NCBI GenBank assembly: GCA_028717785.1
Contig: JAQUND010000018.1
Coordinates: 1-29,455 of the forward strand
Direction: 5' to 3'
Source: Candidatus Nanoarchaeia archaeon
Lineage (GTDB): Archaea > Nanoarchaeota > Nanoarchaeia > SCGC-AAA011-G17 > JAFCDX01
DNA: 29,455 nucleotides
Shown here: positions 13,608 to 21,455 of the stretch, one piece after another
How positions within the stretch are numbered: position 1 is the first letter of the stretch
Layout of the letters: each line of letters opens with the position of its first letter
Translations under genes and position numbers: made by a program
Notes under the pieces: model-generated
The model's database searches: none
The model's input: the letters and a program-made list of their open reading frames with translations, nothing else
What the model was told of the DNA's origin: nothing

Positions 13608-14591
13608 ATGAAATGGGGTTTACTTTTAGGGGTTATAATTTTAATGTCTTGTACAGTAAGTGCCTTAAATACAGATTTATCTAATTCCAAATATTCTTCA
13701 GAAATTTTTAAAATAAAGTTTGATGATAATCCAAATACAATAATATATAATTTTAGTATGCCTTATGAGTATGGTTGTAGTGCAGATGGAAGATTATTTA
13801 TTAATTTTGAGATAGATTCAGAAATTCTTAAAATACCTGATATTAAGATGGATTATAAACAATTAGGGGTTCCAATATCATCCCAAGAATTAAGTGGTCA
13901 TTATTATAGAAGAAATTTACAAACAGGTATATTTGAAGAAACTACAAAATTATTTAGTACATTTCCATATTATTTTTGGTCTGATTCTGTTTTTAAATCA
14001 GGAGATTATAAAATAAATGTTTTTAATTTAGATGGTAAATTCAAAGAAAGAACTTTATATATTCACTGTCCTGAATTTAGATATACTTGTGAAGATTTTA
14101 AACCAAAAGTAAATTGTTATAACACTAATGATGAAAAGTTAGTTATAGAATTTTCTAATATTAATATTAATGATAAAGAAAAATTTGAATTAAAAGATTT
14201 AAACATTTATACTAAAGGAACAAATGAAAGATCAAATCTTTTAGATAATACATTAGCTTCTGATGCAAAAATGGAAAAAATAGGAGATAAATATAGAATA
14301 GTTTCTTCATTATTATATGGAAATCCAAATGCAGGAACAAATATAATTAATTACGTTCATATACAACCAAAAGCTTGTTTTTATGATTTATATCCTAATG
14401 CTTATGTTGCACAAAAATGTGAAGGATTAAAAGAAGTAAGTTCAACTAGTTTATCTTCAGTAGATACTCAAATTACTGGGAATGCAGTTGCTTCAGAAAT
14501 AAATATGAAATCTTATACTGTTTATGGTGTAGCTTTATTAGTTCTTTTAGTTTTAGTTATTTTAATTGTTAGAAAGAAAAAAAGAATTTAA
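13608..14591 (+). CDS. Secreted surface protein with TGNAV-TM-basic C-terminal signal
   Basis: A 327-residue protein with an N-terminal signal (MKWGLLLGVIILMSCTVSAL) that could be either a Sec peptide cut after SAL or a lipobox around Cys15. An extracellular beta-rich domain with six or more cysteines follows. The C-terminus has three parts: ITGNAV (about residues 290-295), a transmembrane helix (about 305-321) and RKKKRI. This is the layout of archaeosortase substrates, although the TGNAV motif is not one of the classic PGF/PEF types. The family is otherwise unrecognised. TATA CTTAAATACC (13575-13584) is about 28 bp before the ATG, implying a leaderless mRNA. Confidence 0.8.
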   Translation: MKWGLLLGVIILMSCTVSALNTDLSNSKYSSEIFKIKFDDNPNTIIYNFSMPYEYGCSADGRLFINFEIDSEILKIPDIKMDYKQLGVPISSQELSGHYYRRNLQTGIFEETTKLFSTFPYYFWSDSVFKSGDYKINVFNLDGKFKERTLYIHCPEFRYTCEDFKPKVNCYNTNDEKLVIEFSNININDKEKFELKDLNIYTKGTNERSNLLDNTLASDAKMEKIGDKYRIVSSLLYGNPNAGTNIINYVHIQPKACFYDLYPNAYVAQKCEGLKEVSSTSLSSVDTQITGNAVASEINMKSYTVYGVALLVLLVLVILIVRKKKRI

Positions 14592-14605
14592 ATAATAAAA
14601 TTTAT

Positions 14606-15571
14606 CTAAAAGTATACAAATTTATGTTCTTTTAAAATTGTTATTATTTCAATATCCTTAATTATATCAGAATATTGATCCTTCATTTCTTGAAGAATTT
14701 TATTAAATTCAGATTCTGATTGAACTTCAAATTCTGGCTCTAAATCCCAATTACCTAAAACTTTTACATGATGAATTATATTCTTGTTTTGTCCTAAATA
14801 TCTTATTAAAGATTTTATTCTTTCTTCATTAGGATTGTCTAAATAAACAAAAGTTTTAAAAAATATTATACCTAATTTTTCATAATTTATTGCAATTTTA
14901 TAACCCAAAATTATTTTACTTTTTTCAAGTTGTTTTATTCTATAATTAATAATTCTAACACTTTGTTTTAGTTCAGATGCAATATTAATAATTGGTTTTC
15001 TTGCATTTTCTGCTAATTTTTTTAATATTTTTATATCTAATTCATCGATTTTTATAATCTTATCTTTTTTCATAATTATCCTAGAATTTGTAATTAAAGA
15101 TTTATCTTCAAGTAAATAATCTCTATTATAAGTTTGAGCTTCAATAAGTATAGATATTGCCTTTTTATTGATATAATTTTCAAATTTAGTTAATATATTA
15201 TTTTTTAATTCATCAATATTATCAATAGAATCTGTTTCCATGGAAATAATTAAGTCCCAATTACCTTTACAAGATATTATCCATTTGGTTGAATCTATTT
15301 TTTTTAGTTCTTGGATTATTTTATCTAATTCATTAGATTTTAAATGTTGGAAAGAAAGACAAATTTTAAATTGAATTATATTTAATTTTGATAAATTTAC
15401 TATTAATTGATATTGGGTTATTATATTTTCTTTTTCTAATCTTTTAATTCTATAATTAACTACTTCAGATGAAAGTCCTATTTTTTTACCTATTCTTGAA
15501 CAAGATTGCCTTGAATTATTATCTAATTCATAAAGTAATTTTTTGTCCTTTAAGTCAATTTCTATTACCAT
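14606..15571 (-). CDS. Tandem Lrp/AsnC-family transcriptional regulator
   Basis: A 321-residue protein made of two Lrp/AsnC units fused head to tail. Unit 1 has the AsnC helix-turn-helix LDNNSRQSCSRIGKKIGLSS followed by EVVNYRIKRLE (about 14-45), then a RAM-like effector domain to about 145. Unit 2 repeats this (LAENARKPIINIASELKQSV, RIINYRIKQLEKSKIILGYK; helix-turn-helix about 180-215), with a second effector domain to the end. Normal Lrp proteins are about 150 residues and dimerise, so this looks like a covalent dimer. The ligand is unknown. Similar double-length Lrp proteins occur in other small-genome archaea (family knowledge, not checked here). Confidence 0.88.
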   Translation of the reverse strand: MVIEIDLKDKKLLYELDNNSRQSCSRIGKKIGLSSEVVNYRIKRLEKENIITQYQLIVNLSKLNIIQFKICLSFQHLKSNELDKIIQELKKIDSTKWIISCKGNWDLIISMETDSIDNIDELKNNILTKFENYINKKAISILIEAQTYNRDYLLEDKSLITNSRIIMKKDKIIKIDELDIKILKKLAENARKPIINIASELKQSVRIINYRIKQLEKSKIILGYKIAINYEKLGIIFFKTFVYLDNPNEERIKSLIRYLGQNKNIIHHVKVLGNWDLEPEFEVQSESEFNKILQEMKDQYSDIIKDIEIITILKEHKFVYF

Positions 15572-15672
15572 ATCTTATAATAAATACAATTAATATTTAA
15601 ATATTGTGTTTTTTATAAAAAATACTATAAAAGGTTTTAAGTATAGTTAAAATAGTATTATTAAGAAATAAA

Positions 15673-16020
15673 ATGAGACAGTTTTTACTGTCCTTAAACA
15701 AAAGAAAGGAAATAATAAAAATGAATTCAATGAAATATGAAATTGGAAAGTGTATTCTATCTACTTTAATTTTTGTAGGATCAATGCAAGCAATACGAAC
15801 TGTAGCTATAACTGCAGATCAAATTATAAATGATAGACCTCTTTATGAGAGAGTTTATTATCCAGAAACTAATCTTTCTATTTGTAGTGGACCTAATGAA
15901 ATTGTAGATAATTCTTCAGGTAAAAAGTATATTCTTAATAAAGAAGAGATTGTAAATCCATGGGACAATATACCTTATAAAATAAAAACAGATAAATTGT
16001 TTTTAGAGGAAATAAAATGA
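15673..16020 (+). CDS. Small single-pass membrane protein, unknown function
   Basis: A 115-residue protein. The start is uncertain: ATG 15673 lies about 44 bp after TATA-like ACTATAAAAGG (15624-15634), while ATG 15721 (MNSMKYEIGKC) has a GGAA-like site upstream and would give 99 residues. One hydrophobic segment (CILSTLIFVGSMQAIRTVAI) is followed by an outside-type domain (YYPETNLSICSGPNEIVDNS). No family is recognised. It overlaps the next gene by 4 bp (ATGA), indicating a two-gene operon. Confidence 0.6.
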   Translation: MRQFLLSLNKRKEIIKMNSMKYEIGKCILSTLIFVGSMQAIRTVAITADQIINDRPLYERVYYPETNLSICSGPNEIVDNSSGKKYILNKEEIVNPWDNIPYKIKTDKLFLEEIK

Positions 16021-16475
16021 GACCTATAATAATTGAACTAAAAGATTATTTTAAAGAATTAATGTCAAAAGAATATAATCCCAATAGAGAAGTGTGTGAT
16101 GATATTGTAAAATTTTGTTATGAACATGATATAGAACTTGGAACAGAGAATGGTAGTCAACTTTTTACTGCATCCACTGGAAGAAAAATACCTATTTCCA
16201 ATAATCCTGAACATGGGACATTTAGAGAATTTAAGATCGTTGCAGCTCCAGGTAGAATAATTTATGAGGATAGCATCAATGAAGAGTGTTTTAGATGGGA
16301 TGCATATATTAAAGAATATAGTAATAAATATTATTACTTAAATGGAAAATTTGTTAAAGCAGGAAATGTTAGAGAACCTATTTCATTAGAATTTTTTGAA
16401 AAGGGAAAATTAGCAATAATTGCTTTGGAATCACTTCTTTATAGAAATCTTATAGAAAGAAGAACAGTTAATTGA
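16017..16475 (+). CDS. Soluble protein of unknown function
   Basis: A 152-residue protein with no signal peptide or membrane segment. It starts with an amphipathic helix (IIIELKDYFKELMSKEY). A central mixed alpha/beta part includes STGRKIPISNNPEHGTFREF and EECFRWDAYIKEYSNKYYYL. I see no catalytic motif or known fold. It is translationally coupled to the membrane protein before it and lies just upstream of the 56-bp element shared by the two LAGLIDADG genes. Confidence 0.65.
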   Translation: MRPIIIELKDYFKELMSKEYNPNREVCDDIVKFCYEHDIELGTENGSQLFTASTGRKIPISNNPEHGTFREFKIVAAPGRIIYEDSINEECFRWDAYIKEYSNKYYYLNGKFVKAGNVREPISLEFFEKGKLAIIALESLLYRNLIERRTVN

Positions 16476-16506
16476 ATAAATTTATAATCTTATTTCATAA
16501 AAGATA

Positions 16507-16562
16507 TATATTCTCTAATATATATTTTCCAGTAAATTGCAACTTGCAAGGTGTGCGCGCAG
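16507..16562 (+). repeat. 56-bp shared promoter/leader element, copy B
   Basis: Matches the minus strand of 7568-7623 at 54 of 56 positions, in the same orientation relative to a LAGLIDADG gene. It contains AATATATATTTT, TTGCAACTTGCAA and TGCGCGCA. It ends 40 bp before the ATG at 16603. Sequence identity stops abruptly after CGCGCAG, and the two downstream leaders differ. Confidence 0.8.
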
Positions 16563-16602
16563 CTCTTATAAAGCAATTTATCTTACGTATCAAAATAGTA
16601 AA

Positions 16603-17931
16603 ATGAATAATATAAAAATAGATTTGTTTAAATTACATGATCCAGAAAAAGACAATTCTCTTAGAAAATGTATAGTTGCTAAGGGTTTAAATTTAAATGA
16701 AAAAATAAAAGTTTTAATATCCGAGCTTAAGTCTAAAGGATGGAGAACTACAGATCTTATTAATTATTTTATGAAAAAATATAATCTATCTTCATCAAGT
16801 GTTCAGAGATTATTGTTTGATTATAAAATTTGGTATCCATTATTTTTTATAGAAGATTTATTAATACTAAATAATAAATTGGAAGATAAATATATTTTTC
16901 AAGAAAATATAGAATTTTTAAAAGTTACACAACCACCAGTTAAAATATACAAAGTACCTAAAATATTAACATTAGATTTATGTAAAATTGCAGGAGCTCA
17001 TGCTGCTGATGGAACAGTAAGGAATAATTATATTTCTATAACAGATAGAGATAAATCTAATATAGAAGTATTAGTATCATGGATTTATAATCAATTTAAT
17101 ATAAAATATTCAATTATTAAAATTTCAGAAAATGAATATGGAATTAAATTTAATAGTAAAATAATTTCTAGATTTTTAACAAAAATATTCGAATTTCCTA
17201 ATGGGTTTAAAACATATAATTTTAAAGAACCAAAAATAATAAAATATTCTTCTTATGAATTTAGGAAAGCATATACTATTGGAGCAATAATTTTTGAAGG
17301 GGGAGTTGGAATCATACCACAATTACAATTTAGTGTTACAAATAAATTGTTTAGAGATTCAATATATGAAGTGTTAAGTAAATCACTACCTGAAGAAACA
17401 ATAGTAATAAATAAAACTACAAATAATCTTTGGAGATTATGGACAAAATGTAAAACTAAAAAGGAATATCAAATATTGATGAGTTTTTTTGAAGAAAGAA
17501 CAGAAAAATGGTACAAATTGAACGATTTTATTAATGGATTTAATTCAAGGGCTAAAAATATAAATTCTGCTATACAAATACTTTCTCAAATTTATCCAAA
17601 AAAAGGAAGTAAATATAGTTTATTGGGTATATTTTTTATAATTAAAGAACTTAAATCTTCATCTAGGAATGAAATTGTAAATAAATTTTACCAAATAAAT
17701 CATTTAAATTTTGGTGATAAAATATGGACACATTCATTAATGAATTATTTAAATATATTAAAAAGATGTAATATTATTAAAGTTGAAAAAGGAAGATTTG
17801 GAAAGAAAAAATCATTTGGTACAATTATAAGAGAAGTATACAATTTTAATGAAAATATTGAGGAATGGAAATTACCTTATAGGCCCTGGCTAAATAAATT
17901 ATATCAGAAAAATTTATTTAACTTAGTTTGA
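16603..17931 (+). CDS. LAGLIDADG-like protein with flanking helix-turn-helix regions
   Basis: A 442-residue protein from the ATG at 16603. An in-frame TTG at 16537 exists but lies within the shared non-coding element. Residues 1-100 contain a helix-turn-helix-like region (KGWRTTDLINYFMKKYNLSS, SSVQRLLFDYKIWYP). LAGLIDADG motif 1 is LCKIAGAHAADGTV (about 126-139). Motif 2 is AYTIGAIIFEGGVG (about 223-236), where the usual D is Glu and the pattern is weak, so cleavage may be reduced or lost. After it comes about 200 residues with a winged-helix-like part (SLLGIFFIIKELKSSSRNEI). This could be a free-standing homing endonuclease or one turned regulator, like WhiA. Its 3' end overlaps nreA by 28 bp, convergent. 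Confidence 0.8.
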   Translation: MNNIKIDLFKLHDPEKDNSLRKCIVAKGLNLNEKIKVLISELKSKGWRTTDLINYFMKKYNLSSSSVQRLLFDYKIWYPLFFIEDLLILNNKLEDKYIFQENIEFLKVTQPPVKIYKVPKILTLDLCKIAGAHAADGTVRNNYISITDRDKSNIEVLVSWIYNQFNIKYSIIKISENEYGIKFNSKIISRFLTKIFEFPNGFKTYNFKEPKIIKYSSYEFRKAYTIGAIIFEGGVGIIPQLQFSVTNKLFRDSIYEVLSKSLPEETIVINKTTNNLWRLWTKCKTKKEYQILMSFFEERTEKWYKLNDFINGFNSRAKNINSAIQILSQIYPKKGSKYSLLGIFFIIKELKSSSRNEIVNKFYQINHLNFGDKIWTHSLMNYLNILKRCNIIKVEKGRFGKKKSFGTIIREVYNFNENIEEWKLPYRPWLNKLYQKNLFNLV

Positions 17932-19142
17932 GATATAGTTTTTTTAATTAAAATACTATCTTTGTAAATTTGGTCTATATTAAAATTAAATTTGTTTAAA
18001 ATTAAACTTTTTACATGATTAAACGCGTCTTTAAATGAATTAAATTCCAAGGGTAAATTTTCTAATGCTTTTTTAGTTCCTGCACCCGTAACCCACACTC
18101 CCAAAGGAGCAGAATATTCAGGTGTTTCAAATCTTATTACTAAACAAGAAGCCTGTTTTTTAATATTATTCAAATATTCAAGTATTTTAAGCCTTGGAAA
18201 ATAATATCCTCCAACACAATGTTCTGCATAATTTTTTCTTCCATAATAATCTTCATAATCAGTAGATGTTTCAATTTTTCCTGAAAAATTCCATAAAGCA
18301 CCAGGTAAATAACTTTCGAATAATTCATAACTCCAAACATTAGGTATTAATAAAATATAATAATAATTACCAAAATAATTTCCTGTAAATAGTTGGTAAT
18401 TATCTATGGAATTATATTCTTTTATTTGTTCTATAATATTTTTTCCTATAATATCAATAGTTGCTACGATACTCCATCTAGTTGAAACTAATTTTCTATC
18501 TTTTTTTAATCCAAATATACCAATACTTAATAATTGAGATAAAGCATTTTCAGAAAATTCATTTTTGTATAAATATTTAATTGCATCAATTGCCTTTAGA
18601 TCGTAATCACCAAATACTTTATCAATTTTATTATTAATTTTTACATTTTCAGTTATTTTTACATCTTTTAATGGAGCATTAACACCAAAGGGCATTATTA
18701 TTTTTTCAAAATTGGGGGTTATTGTTGGTTTTTTCTTTAAATTTATTTCAATATCAACGGGTTTTTGGATCATAGCAATTTCTTGTGCTATATCTAAAAA
18801 TTTGGTACCTTTACGTACATCATTTACTTTTGCTTTAAATCTAGAATTAATTAAAGAAGATCTTAATTCTACTACTTGTTTTATGGATAAATTATTTTTG
18901 TACCAATATTCTGGACTATCATAAGTATAAGCTTCCTCTGTCCTTTGTGTTGGACTTAAAATACCTACATTTACTTCTGGATATTCTAATTTTGATTCGA
19001 TGAATACTGATGGGGGACTATTAGAATCAAAAATTTCTTTTAGTTCTTGATTAATTTTAAACATAGATTGAGCTTTTGTATAAATAGGACAAAAGTCTCT
19101 TTTACATAATAATTTCCCCCTACATTGCAAACAAGAAGCCAT
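17904..19142 (-). CDS. nreA: Archaeal DNA repair protein NreA with PIP box
   Basis: A 412-residue protein matching the archaeal NreA family. The N-terminus holds a zinc-binding cluster with Cys4, Cys7, Cys13 and Cys18 (CLQCRGKLLCKRDFC). Conserved blocks include FPPSVFIESK-like NSPPSVFIESKLEYPEVNVG, IGIFGLKKDRKLVSTRWSIV and GAGTKKALENLP. The last eight residues, QTKLNKFF, are a PCNA-interacting (PIP) box. NreA acts with PCNA in repair of DNA damage such as interstrand lesions in haloarchaea. It is downstream of a minus-strand HExxH gene with a 52-bp gap and convergent with the LAGLIDADG gene. Confidence 0.95.
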   Translation of the reverse strand: MASCLQCRGKLLCKRDFCPIYTKAQSMFKINQELKEIFDSNSPPSVFIESKLEYPEVNVGILSPTQRTEEAYTYDSPEYWYKNNLSIKQVVELRSSLINSRFKAKVNDVRKGTKFLDIAQEIAMIQKPVDIEINLKKKPTITPNFEKIIMPFGVNAPLKDVKITENVKINNKIDKVFGDYDLKAIDAIKYLYKNEFSENALSQLLSIGIFGLKKDRKLVSTRWSIVATIDIIGKNIIEQIKEYNSIDNYQLFTGNYFGNYYYILLIPNVWSYELFESYLPGALWNFSGKIETSTDYEDYYGRKNYAEHCVGGYYFPRLKILEYLNNIKKQASCLVIRFETPEYSAPLGVWVTGAGTKKALENLPLEFNSFKDAFNHVKSLILNKFNFNIDQIYKDSILIKKTISQTKLNKFF

Positions 19143-19194
19143 GATATAATATAATTTTAAAGTATATTAATATTATTAGTTTAAAAGATATAAA

Positions 19195-20454
19195 TTAAAA
19201 AATTACATTTTCATTAGACATTAAGATATCATTAACTCCATTAGTAGGTAAAGAGGTATCTCCATTATTTAATCTGATTAGATACTCTTTATACGCTTTT
19301 CTATATAAATTTGACATTTCTAAATTTCCTTTTATTTGATATAAACTTTCTAGTCTTTGTAATGCAACAGGATAAACAACTAAATCTTTATATCTGGAAT
19401 TTAGTATATATTCATATTCATCTATAGCATTTTCAATTTTAGTTTTAGAATTTTTTTTCTTTATTTCATTAAGTAATAAATCTGCTCTATCTAATTTTAT
19501 TTGACTTTCATAAATACTTTCTGGATTTTCCTTTAAAAATTTATCTGTTAATACAAAATATTCTTTAGTTTTTAATTTATTTTTAGATATAAGATATTGT
19601 AATTCTAAATAGTTAGTATAATCTTTAGGAATTAATCCATATCTTTGTGCTAATTTAATTTTTTTAATAATAGTTTCATTTTTATTATCTCCATAAAATA
19701 AATTCATTAATTCTTTTGGTTTACATTCTACTAGTTCAGATAATTCTGCAATATCTTCAAATATATTTGTTCTAGCATAATTATCAATAAATCCTAATTT
19801 TACATTTTCAGAAGAAACTTTTTTTCTTTCATCTATTAAAGATTCTAATCCGCTTATATAGGTATAAACTTGTTCTAAATTAGATAAGTAAAGACTATTT
19901 CCATTTTGATCTAAAGATAATTTTTTCCATTCAGTTAGCAATTCAGGATTTTGTTCCATTATATCAAATGTTTTTGCATGTTTTATTTCATGGTGTAATA
20001 CATTTTCTTCTGCATTTTCACCTAAAACAATTTGATTATTAATATAATATCCCACTGGATTTACAATTTTTTCTTCTAATTTATCCCATAATGATTGATT
20101 ATCTTTATTATTTGTTTTAATTCTTATTGAATTTAAACTAAAATTTCTTTCTTGTTTTTCAGTTTCTATTACTTGTATTATTTTAGATATATTTTTTCCA
20201 TTGCCTTCTATATCTTCATACCATCCTTTAATTGGAAATCCAAATTGTTTTTTAAAATCAGTTCTAATTTCAGAAGGATGAATATAATTATATAAATCAT
20301 TTAAAGAATGATTAATTTGACTTCTTCCAAATACTAAAACTCCGGCTATTGTTGCAATTTTTAATATTTTTTTAAATTTTTTATTTATTTTCATTGTAAC
20401 TACTGTTTGATTACTAAATATTTCAAGTATATAACATGAATTACCTTTTTTCAT
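19195..20454 (-). CDS. Membrane-anchored HExxH protein with helical repeat tail
   Basis: 419 residues from 20454. A better start is probably ATG at 20394 (MKINKKFKKILKIATIAG, 399 residues), because a TATA element TATATAGA sits only a few bases from the upstream ATG and another lies about 25-30 bp before 20394. One N-terminal membrane helix (about 28-43) is followed by a domain with HHEIKHAKTFDIM, where HEIKH (155-159 in long numbering) is an HExxH zinc-metallopeptidase motif. From about 250 on, amphipathic helices resemble TPR-type repeats (LNEIKKKNSKTKIENAIDEY, YPVALQRLESLYQIKGNLEM). The family is not recognised; peptidase activity is predicted from the motif only. Confidence 0.7.
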   Translation of the reverse strand: MKKGNSCYILEIFSNQTVVTMKINKKFKKILKIATIAGVLVFGRSQINHSLNDLYNYIHPSEIRTDFKKQFGFPIKGWYEDIEGNGKNISKIIQVIETEKQERNFSLNSIRIKTNNKDNQSLWDKLEEKIVNPVGYYINNQIVLGENAEENVLHHEIKHAKTFDIMEQNPELLTEWKKLSLDQNGNSLYLSNLEQVYTYISGLESLIDERKKVSSENVKLGFIDNYARTNIFEDIAELSELVECKPKELMNLFYGDNKNETIIKKIKLAQRYGLIPKDYTNYLELQYLISKNKLKTKEYFVLTDKFLKENPESIYESQIKLDRADLLLNEIKKKNSKTKIENAIDEYEYILNSRYKDLVVYPVALQRLESLYQIKGNLEMSNLYRKAYKEYLIRLNNGDTSLPTNGVNDILMSNENVIF

Positions 20455-20557
20455 TCTATATAAAGCTTATTAATTTTTAGATTATAACAAACTAGAGATA
20501 ACAATAATTATATTTTATTAAATAAATCCTTAAATAAACTAATTCTTTATAATAAAT

Positions 20558-20908
20558 ATGCAAAAAAATTATCCTCCAAGTGCATTTGCTAAAGATTTGA
20601 TAGAAATGTTAACAAGATACGATTGGAGATTGATTCCTTTTGTTACTAATTATCTTATAGATCCTAATAAAGAAGAATTTGATGAAGGAGAACAAAAACC
20701 TATTTACGGATTACATCAAAATAGAGATGGAAAAAATATTATTTATATAGATGATTTACAACCATTTGAAACAAGAAGAATTGTTGCAATCCATGAAGCA
20801 CTTCATGCTATAAATGTAATAAATGGGCGTTTCGATGATGATTTATTAGTAGAACCAAAAGCAAAAGAATTATTCAAAAAATTATACGGATTTAAATGTA
20901 GATACTAA
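20558..20908 (+). CDS. Small HExxH metallopeptidase-like protein (minigluzincin-like)
   Basis: A 116-residue soluble protein with IVAIHEALHAINVINGRF, where His79, Glu80 and His83 form HExxH, and a downstream Glu in DDDLLVEPKAKELF as a possible third zinc ligand. The size and arrangement resemble minigluzincins or ImmA/IrrE-like peptidases. Substrate unknown. TATA TCCTTAAATAAA (20528-20539) is about 24 bp before the ATG, implying a leaderless mRNA. It lies divergent from the larger HExxH gene. Confidence 0.7.
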   Translation: MQKNYPPSAFAKDLIEMLTRYDWRLIPFVTNYLIDPNKEEFDEGEQKPIYGLHQNRDGKNIIYIDDLQPFETRRIVAIHEALHAINVINGRFDDDLLVEPKAKELFKKLYGFKCRY

Positions 20909-20945
20909 ACCAAAATAAATATAAATTAACAAATAACTAAATTCT

Positions 20946-21455
20946 ATGAACCTAAAGATAATAATTTTAGTATTAACTTTATTTATTATTGGGGGATGTA
21001 ATATGGATAAAACAGCATTATTAAAAACAAATCAAGGGGATATTAAAATAAAGTTATATGGAGATATGCCTATAACTGCTGGAAATTTTGAAAAATTAGT
21101 TAAAGATGAATATTATGATGGAATTATTTTTCATAGAATAATAGATGGTTTTATGATTCAAGGTGGAGATCCAACTGGAACAGGAATGGGTGGTCCTGGT
21201 TATAAAATAAAAGATGAATTTAAAGGTCATAAAAATAAACGTGGAACAATAGCAATGGCAAATTCAGGTCCTAACACAGGTGGAAGTCAATTTTTTATAA
21301 ATTTAGTAGATAATTATCAATTAGATCCTAAACATCCTGTTTTTGGAGAAGTAATAGAAGGTATGGATGTTGTTGATAAAATTGGAAAAGTTAAAACAGA
21401 TATGCAAGATCGTCCAATAAATGAAGTTATTATAATCAAAGCAGAAATATTATGA
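20946..21455 (+). CDS. Lipoprotein cyclophilin-type peptidyl-prolyl isomerase
   Basis: A 169-residue protein. The signal MNLKIIILVLTLFIIGGC ends in a lipobox (IIGGC), so the enzyme is probably anchored on the outer face of the membrane. The cyclophilin fold follows: DIKIKLYGDMPITAGNFEKL, GIIFHRIIDGFMIQGGDPTG (catalytic Arg in FHRI), GTIAMANSGPNTGGSQFFIN and HPVFGEVIEGMDVVDKI. It assists proline isomerisation in secreted proteins, in keeping with the many exported proteins nearby. Its stop overlaps the next ATG by 4 bp, indicating coupling with the U32 gene. Confidence 0.95.
   Translation: MNLKIIILVLTLFIIGGCNMDKTALLKTNQGDIKIKLYGDMPITAGNFEKLVKDEYYDGIIFHRIIDGFMIQGGDPTGTGMGGPGYKIKDEFKGHKNKRGTIAMANSGPNTGGSQFFINLVDNYQLDPKHPVFGEVIEGMDVVDKIGKVKTDMQDRPINEVIIIKAEIL

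Noticed and set aside
16537..16602. Upstream TTG start for the second LAGLIDADG protein (MQLARCARSSYK...)
   Set aside because: The codons fall in the 56-bp element, whose other copy meets a stop in the same frame. The conservation is therefore regulatory, and the ATG at 16603 fits better.
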